Shown here: positions 60,295 to 64,000 of the stretch, in pieces
Layout of the letters: the number at the start of each line of letters is the position of its first letter
How positions within the stretch are numbered: the stretch's first letter is position 1
Origin: Oxytricha trifallax
Lineage: Eukaryota; Ciliophora; Spirotrichea; Sporadotrichida; Oxytrichidae
DNA length: 64,000 nt
Direction of reading: 5' to 3'
Assembly: GCA_000711775.1 (NCBI GenBank)
Contig: ARYC01017378.1
Location: forward strand, 62,001 to 126,000
Position numbers and translations under genes: made by a program
Notes under the pieces: model-generated
What the model saw: only the letters and a program-made list of their open reading frames with translations
Database searches by the model: none
Told to the model about the DNA's origin: nothing

Positions 60295-61736
60295 TCAAAC
60301 AAATTTTATCTGCTTATCTTTGTGGTATCTCTTGAACTTAGCTCTCTTTAATGTTTCAAGTATATCTTCTAATGATGATCTTGGATATGCTGGAGCTCTT
60401 ACTATGATCATCTCAACCATTTTCTTAATCTAAGTGCATACATCTTCTTGCTTTATATGTTTAACAGCCATGCTTATTGATTACTTTTCTTGCTTTGTTC
60501 CGAAGTACGACATACTTTCCATATCGCACTCTAAAATAATTGCTGCTACCGCCCAGACATCCCACTAAACAGAGCCATTAGTCCACTTCTCTCTTATTGG
60601 GAAGTACCCAGGTGTGCCTAGCACTTTAGCTAAAGTCACTATTTCTTACCTTATTGCTCTATTGAAATCAATGACTACTATTTCTAAAGGACAGAGATTT
60701 AGCATTACATTTTCTGGCTTCAAATCTCTATGAACATACCCTAGATCATGCAGCTCTTTCACACCCTTGGTCATTTCCGTGAGTATCTCATTCAAGTCAT
60801 CTGGGTATCTATTATGGTAGAGATAATCTCTTAGAGTCATTTCAAATTTCTTAAGTCGTAGTGCAATAAAACCATGTCCAAGAATAACTCCATCGAGTTT
60901 AAGCAAGTTCTTGCATTACCTTTTATGAGCCTCTCTTAGTATTATGTATTCATTGGCAAACTCATTTTGATACTGCTCGTTCCTAATAAGATATTTGAAA
61001 GGATATACTTTATAAGCATACTCATCAACTACTATGAGTTTTGCCTTGTTAGGCACATCAATATGTAAATAGTTGTCAATGCAAAAACTGAGATCTACTG
61101 CATTTAATGCAGGTATATACATAGCTCTCTCTTACAAGCATGCTATATATAATTCATTAGCTGGTTGGTTCATTGACTCAAAACGTTTCTGCTTCTTAAG
61201 TCTCTCTTCCTCTCTTTAAGACTCTACAGTATTGGACTTTCTCTTGGCGGTATAAGTTTTTATGTTTCTTTATCTTGCATTAAAAACTCACTTAAATGAT
61301 GTTTTTGCATGTGTCTTTTAACTTTAGCTGAGTGAGTGTAAGATCATGCAAGTCGTGCACTAATACCTGCCATCGACCTTTTCGTGCTTAAAATATATCT
61401 TAGCTCTCCCAGAGAGCATCTCTTTGATGTGCCTCTTCAAGCTCGAATCAGTTGAGAAGAAATTTTAGCATTCATCACATTAGAATTCTTTAATCTTTTC
61501 TAGTGGGAGATGTTCTTTTAACTCCTCAACATCTTCGATTAGCGTTTAAATACTTATCTCTGCTCTCTGCTTCCTGATATTTATTTCTAGAACAAACACC
61601 TCTGATTCAAACTAAAGAGCTTTAAGCTCTGGCTCCTTTTCAATGTATATGATCTCTGGCTTCTTAGTTTATCCAAAGTATAGCTAAGATTACCACTGCC
61701 AAGAGAGACTGCTTTGCGATTTAAGTTAGCCGCCAT
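60295..61736 (-). pseudogene. TBE 57-kDa zinc-finger/kinase gene, frameshifted
   Basis: ATG 61736 (MAANLNRKAVSLGSGN) to TGA 60295. The kinase part from about 61250 down is intact: AYKVYPF, HRDLKPEN, VIDFNRA, GTPGYFP, WDVWAVAAII. Again DFN replaces DFG. In the N-terminal third the frame shifts near 61685 (within ..LYFGQTKKPE..), and again near 61345 and 61290, displacing the end of the second finger (CTTC .. SYTHSAKVKRHMQKHH). The first finger CDECQNFFSTDSSLKRH lacks its usual last His. About 63 percent similar-looking to the 5.4-kb copy across the kinase. Divergent from the 22-kDa gene. Confidence 0.85.
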
Positions 61737-61739
61737 GTT

Positions 61740-62300
61740 TAAATTCAAATTTAAATTTCTATTATAAAGCTCTAATAACCTCTCTAGTTATAGTAACTTT
61801 GTATAGGAGTTGGTACTGCAACAACAATGGGTGATTCTTAGGCGTTAGACATCATATTTATACTAAGTTTATAACTATAAATTTTCTAAATTCATGCTTA
61901 ATATTTTTAACTTTGGTACCAACTTAGAAAAAATTCAGGTTGGTACTGGTACCAATTAGGTTTTGAACCATATTAAAACTTTTCCATTAAAACCTCATTA
62001 GTAAAAAACTAGGTACTAATTAAGTATTGGTACTATTAAATTGGTACCAACAAAATTAAACGAATTTAGTACCAGTACTAATTAAATTTAAACAAATTTA
62101 GTACTAATTTAATGGAACTAAATTGATAAAAATGGAGCTCCATCACTGCAGTTTGTTACAGCTTCTGCAAACTTTCTCCACGTATCTTGCAGGGTTGACC
62201 TCCTATAAGATGCCCATATTTAATAGTAAGATTTTAAACAATAGGATCCAGAAGTCTATAAGTTATAATTTGAAATTCATGAATAGGAAGAGGAACAAAG
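61740..62300. promoter_or_regulatory. divergent TBE spacer with GGTACCAA-type repeats
   Basis: At about 61913-62115 the words GGTACCAA, GGTACTAATTAAG, TAGTACTAATT and TTGGTACT recur in both directions. Same place as the GTACTTAATTAGG array of the 5.4-kb copy but with a different unit; both share a GTAC core next to TTAATTA. Confidence 0.55.
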
Positions 62301-62400
62301 ATGAAATCACTCAATGATCAAATGAAAAGAGTCGAGGCTCAAGAAATGATATCAAGATTCAGAAGTAAGGAAGATCTCTATCGATACCAAACTTTACATG

Positions 62401-62436
62401 GTAAGATAAATAGATGATTATTAACATATTATACAG
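62401..62436 (+). other. intron 1 of TBE 22-kDa gene (36 nt)
   Basis: GTAAGATAAA at the 5' end, TATTATACAG at the 3' end, TTAAC upstream as possible branch site; contains an in-frame TGA. Confidence 0.75.
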
Positions 62437-62828
62437 TTGGTTTAATCCTTCCTACGATGGAAGGTACCAAAATTTCATTCTTGAAAGCAATACTTTGTGA
62501 GGAGAAGAAAGCTTTTAAAAATAAAGAGATTAAACTAATCGAAATTCACAACTACCCTGACATTTCATCACTAATCTTTATGAGGATGCCATGTAAGATG
62601 AGGAAGTGGTAGTTTACCTTCCTACCAAGAAACAACTCTCTAATAAACTACCAGAGAGGAACTTCTTCTTTGGTGCTCTTGGTACAATAAAAGAGGATTA
62701 TCTCAGAGAAATTATTGAAGAAGCACATAAGAAACGATATTCTATTTCTCCTGAAGACTAGAAGAAGCAAGGCATTCTTATAAGCTAAGCTTGGCTAGAG
62801 GAACTTAAGAAGCATCCTTATCTTTCAA

Positions 62829-62854
62829 GTAACCTTTGACATATAACTTTGTAG
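62829..62854 (+). other. intron 2 of TBE 22-kDa gene (26 nt)
   Basis: GTAACCTTTG at the 5' end, ACTTTGTAG at the 3' end, phase 1. Retention would end the protein at a TGA within it. Confidence 0.8.
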
Positions 62855-63096
62855 GAAAATCTGGCACTGGTATATATCTTATGAAAGAGCATGCTAAGGT
62901 TCATAGAGAGAGAAAGTCACAGAAAATTCATGAAGTGAGCAAGAGACTTTATAAAGATCCTTAAAAGCCAGATGAAATAAACATAGATGCAGGAGCTGGC
63001 ACAAAGAGAAGAAATATGGGCCCAATCAAGCCATAAGAAGAGGAGAAGAAAGAGAAGCCAAACCCATTTATGGGCCAGTTTAATATGTGAATATAT

Positions 63097-63944
63097 TCAT
63101 TCGTTTAAATCTAAAACTTATTTATAAACATTCATTCTTCCCTTTCTTGCACAAATTGTTGTCTTATCTACGCTCACTCTCTTACAGCAGCTTTGAATCA
63201 AGTCTACTGTATCGAGGGGCAAGTCATGCATAAGATGATACAGCAGAAGCTTCTTGTAGTGAGTCTTTATTTAACTCCAGTAGAATTCTATTCCATTAAA
63301 TTAAGGGCTGTAAGGAACGTTGTATACAGGAGTTATGTTTAACTCTTCATAAGCTTTCTTAGACTCCTTAGTCTTATGAACTGATAGGTTATCAACAAAC
63401 AGGATGATCTCTTGGTTGCTATACTTCTCTCTGAGCTATGTAGGAACTCTATATACTACTCTCGCTTAATAGAGCGAGGGTGAATCACATAACTCTCTAA
63501 GCCTGAATCTTCACTTATACCAGCTAAAATTGCATGAGTGACTACCTTTACTTTTTAGGCATAAACTTCTATGTTATCATACTTCTTGTACCATGACTTA
63601 TTAATAAAAGTGTTGAACGTAAACACAGCTTCATCTGCATGTATGAACTTGATGTTATTATCAATAGCTCTCTGCATTTAATCATATATATAGTTTAAAT
63701 TAGTACTATAAAATGGCACTGTAAAATCAATCACTCTCTTAACTCTGCTGACAGTCTTGAAAGTAATACCGTTTCGTCTATAAATATTGGCTATAGTCTA
63801 AGGAGAGATACGCATGTCTGGAAACTTGCGATGAAACATGACAGCTCGTTAGCCAAGAGGAAAGTGAGCCCAATACTTTAATGTCTTAGAGTCACAGAGA
63901 TAGTCAATATGGACCTGTGAGAACTTTTATTTTCTTGCAGGATG
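63097..63944 (-). pseudogene. TBE 42-kDa DDE transposase gene, start lost and frameshifted
   Basis: Aligns end to end with the 5.4-kb copy. The codon corresponding to its ATG is CAT (63944). The first catalytic block HADEAVFTF is present; an indel near 63435 shifts frame between the first and second Asp. LFVDNLSVHK and FNGIEFYW are intact. Here the C-terminus is complete (HDLPLDTVDLIQSC..GRMNVYKQVLDLNE), which shows what the 5.4-kb copy has lost. HTH at FPDMRIS..IANIYRRNGI. Confidence 0.88.
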
Positions 63945-64000
63945 TTTTCAAGAGCCTGAGTTATAATGTTAAACAGCTAACAAGCAATGATACCTAACGG

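Larger units (their letters stand above)
62301..63090 (+). pseudogene. TBE 22-kDa protein gene, three exons, one frameshift
   Basis: Exons 62301-62400 (100 nt), 62437-62828 (392 nt) and 62855-63090. Intron 1 (36 nt) and intron 2 (26 nt) match the 5.4-kb copy in position, length and phase. Exon 2 is one base short: a deletion near 62575 (NYPDIS|TNLYEDAM) breaks the frame. Without splicing, intron 1 contains TGA, so in this copy it must be removed. Spliced C-terminus RKSGTGIYLMKEHAKVHRER followed by KSQ and a Lys/Glu-rich tail is highly conserved. Convergent with the transposase, stops 6 bp apart. Confidence 0.85.
60156..64000 (-). mobile_element. TBE transposon, reverse orientation, damaged, cut by window end
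   Basis: The left terminus is the full 17-nt CAAAACCCCAAAACCCC followed by TTAGTGAGGTTTATAAG, preceded by ATT (60153-60155), the expected half of an ANT target duplication. Gene order is the mirror of the TBE at 5.4 kb. All three genes carry lesions, so this copy is dead. By comparison about 0.2-0.3 kb lies outside the window. Confidence 0.93.

Noticed and set aside
1..64000. tRNA, rRNA, CRISPR arrays, bacterial promoters or ribosome-binding sites
   Set aside because: No cloverleaf with a GGTTCRA-type arm, no rRNA-like conserved stretch and no regular spacer-repeat array seen; prokaryotic signals are not expected in this DNA.

Overview
The window reads as germline (micronuclear) DNA of a spirotrich ciliate of the Oxytricha/Sterkiella type. 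Direct evidence: two elements end in C4A4 telomere-type repeats and have the exact gene layout of Oxytricha TBE transposons (transposase, small basic protein, zinc-finger/kinase protein), and the credible reading frames are open only if TAA and TAG are read as Gln and TGA is the sole stop. The DNA is very AT-rich, with scattered islands of higher G+C that hold genes, decayed genes or repeats. I saw no rRNA, tRNA, CRISPR or bacterial-type signal. All coordinates come from reading by eye, so boundaries of decayed items are approximate.

Layout. 0.8-4.6 kb: a strongly diverged, decayed TBE-like element in reverse orientation, with recognisable remains of all three genes. 4.8-10.5 kb: an element with about 400-bp inverted repeats and TA flanks, into which a nearly intact TBE (5352-9399, ATT target duplication) has inserted. 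10.8-12.2 kb: decayed coding DNA of a family that recurs near 54 kb. 17.6-18.0 kb: a short inverted-repeat element with an 8-bp target duplication. 18.9-21.3 kb: three compact hypothetical genes, one divergent and one convergent pair. 23.2-23.7 kb and 39.9-40.6 kb: copies of a roughly 480-bp repeat. 23.9-26.2 kb: an element with telomere-like inverted ends carrying a decayed Cys-rich secreted-protein gene. 27.7-34 kb: coding-like fragments, a hairpin and a 373-bp inverted-repeat element. 37.4-37.7 kb: an isolated GC-rich coding-like island. 41.7-42.8 kb and 45.6-47.0 kb: two long hypothetical reading frames. 46.9-52.2 kb: a three-gene block, one gene being a Tc1/IS630-type transposase that has lost catalytic residues and is split by a 0.67-kb insert bounded by an 8-bp direct repeat (IES-like). 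52-57 kb: three more small inverted-repeat elements. 60156-64000: a second TBE, reverse orientation, damaged in all three genes and cut by the window end.

How the parts work together. In each TBE the DD34E transposase gene and the '22-kDa' gene are convergent, and the 22-kDa and 57-kDa genes diverge from a spacer full of short repeats. The three TBE-type copies together show that the 22-kDa gene contains two tiny phase-1 introns (36/36/28 nt and 26/26/32 nt). Splicing the second one adds a conserved basic C-terminal domain, so the real product is about 241 residues rather than the roughly 193-residue open frame. Many other genes here have long frames with far fewer TGA codons than chance but not none, which fits young pseudogenes, germline-limited genes under weak selection, or some recoding.
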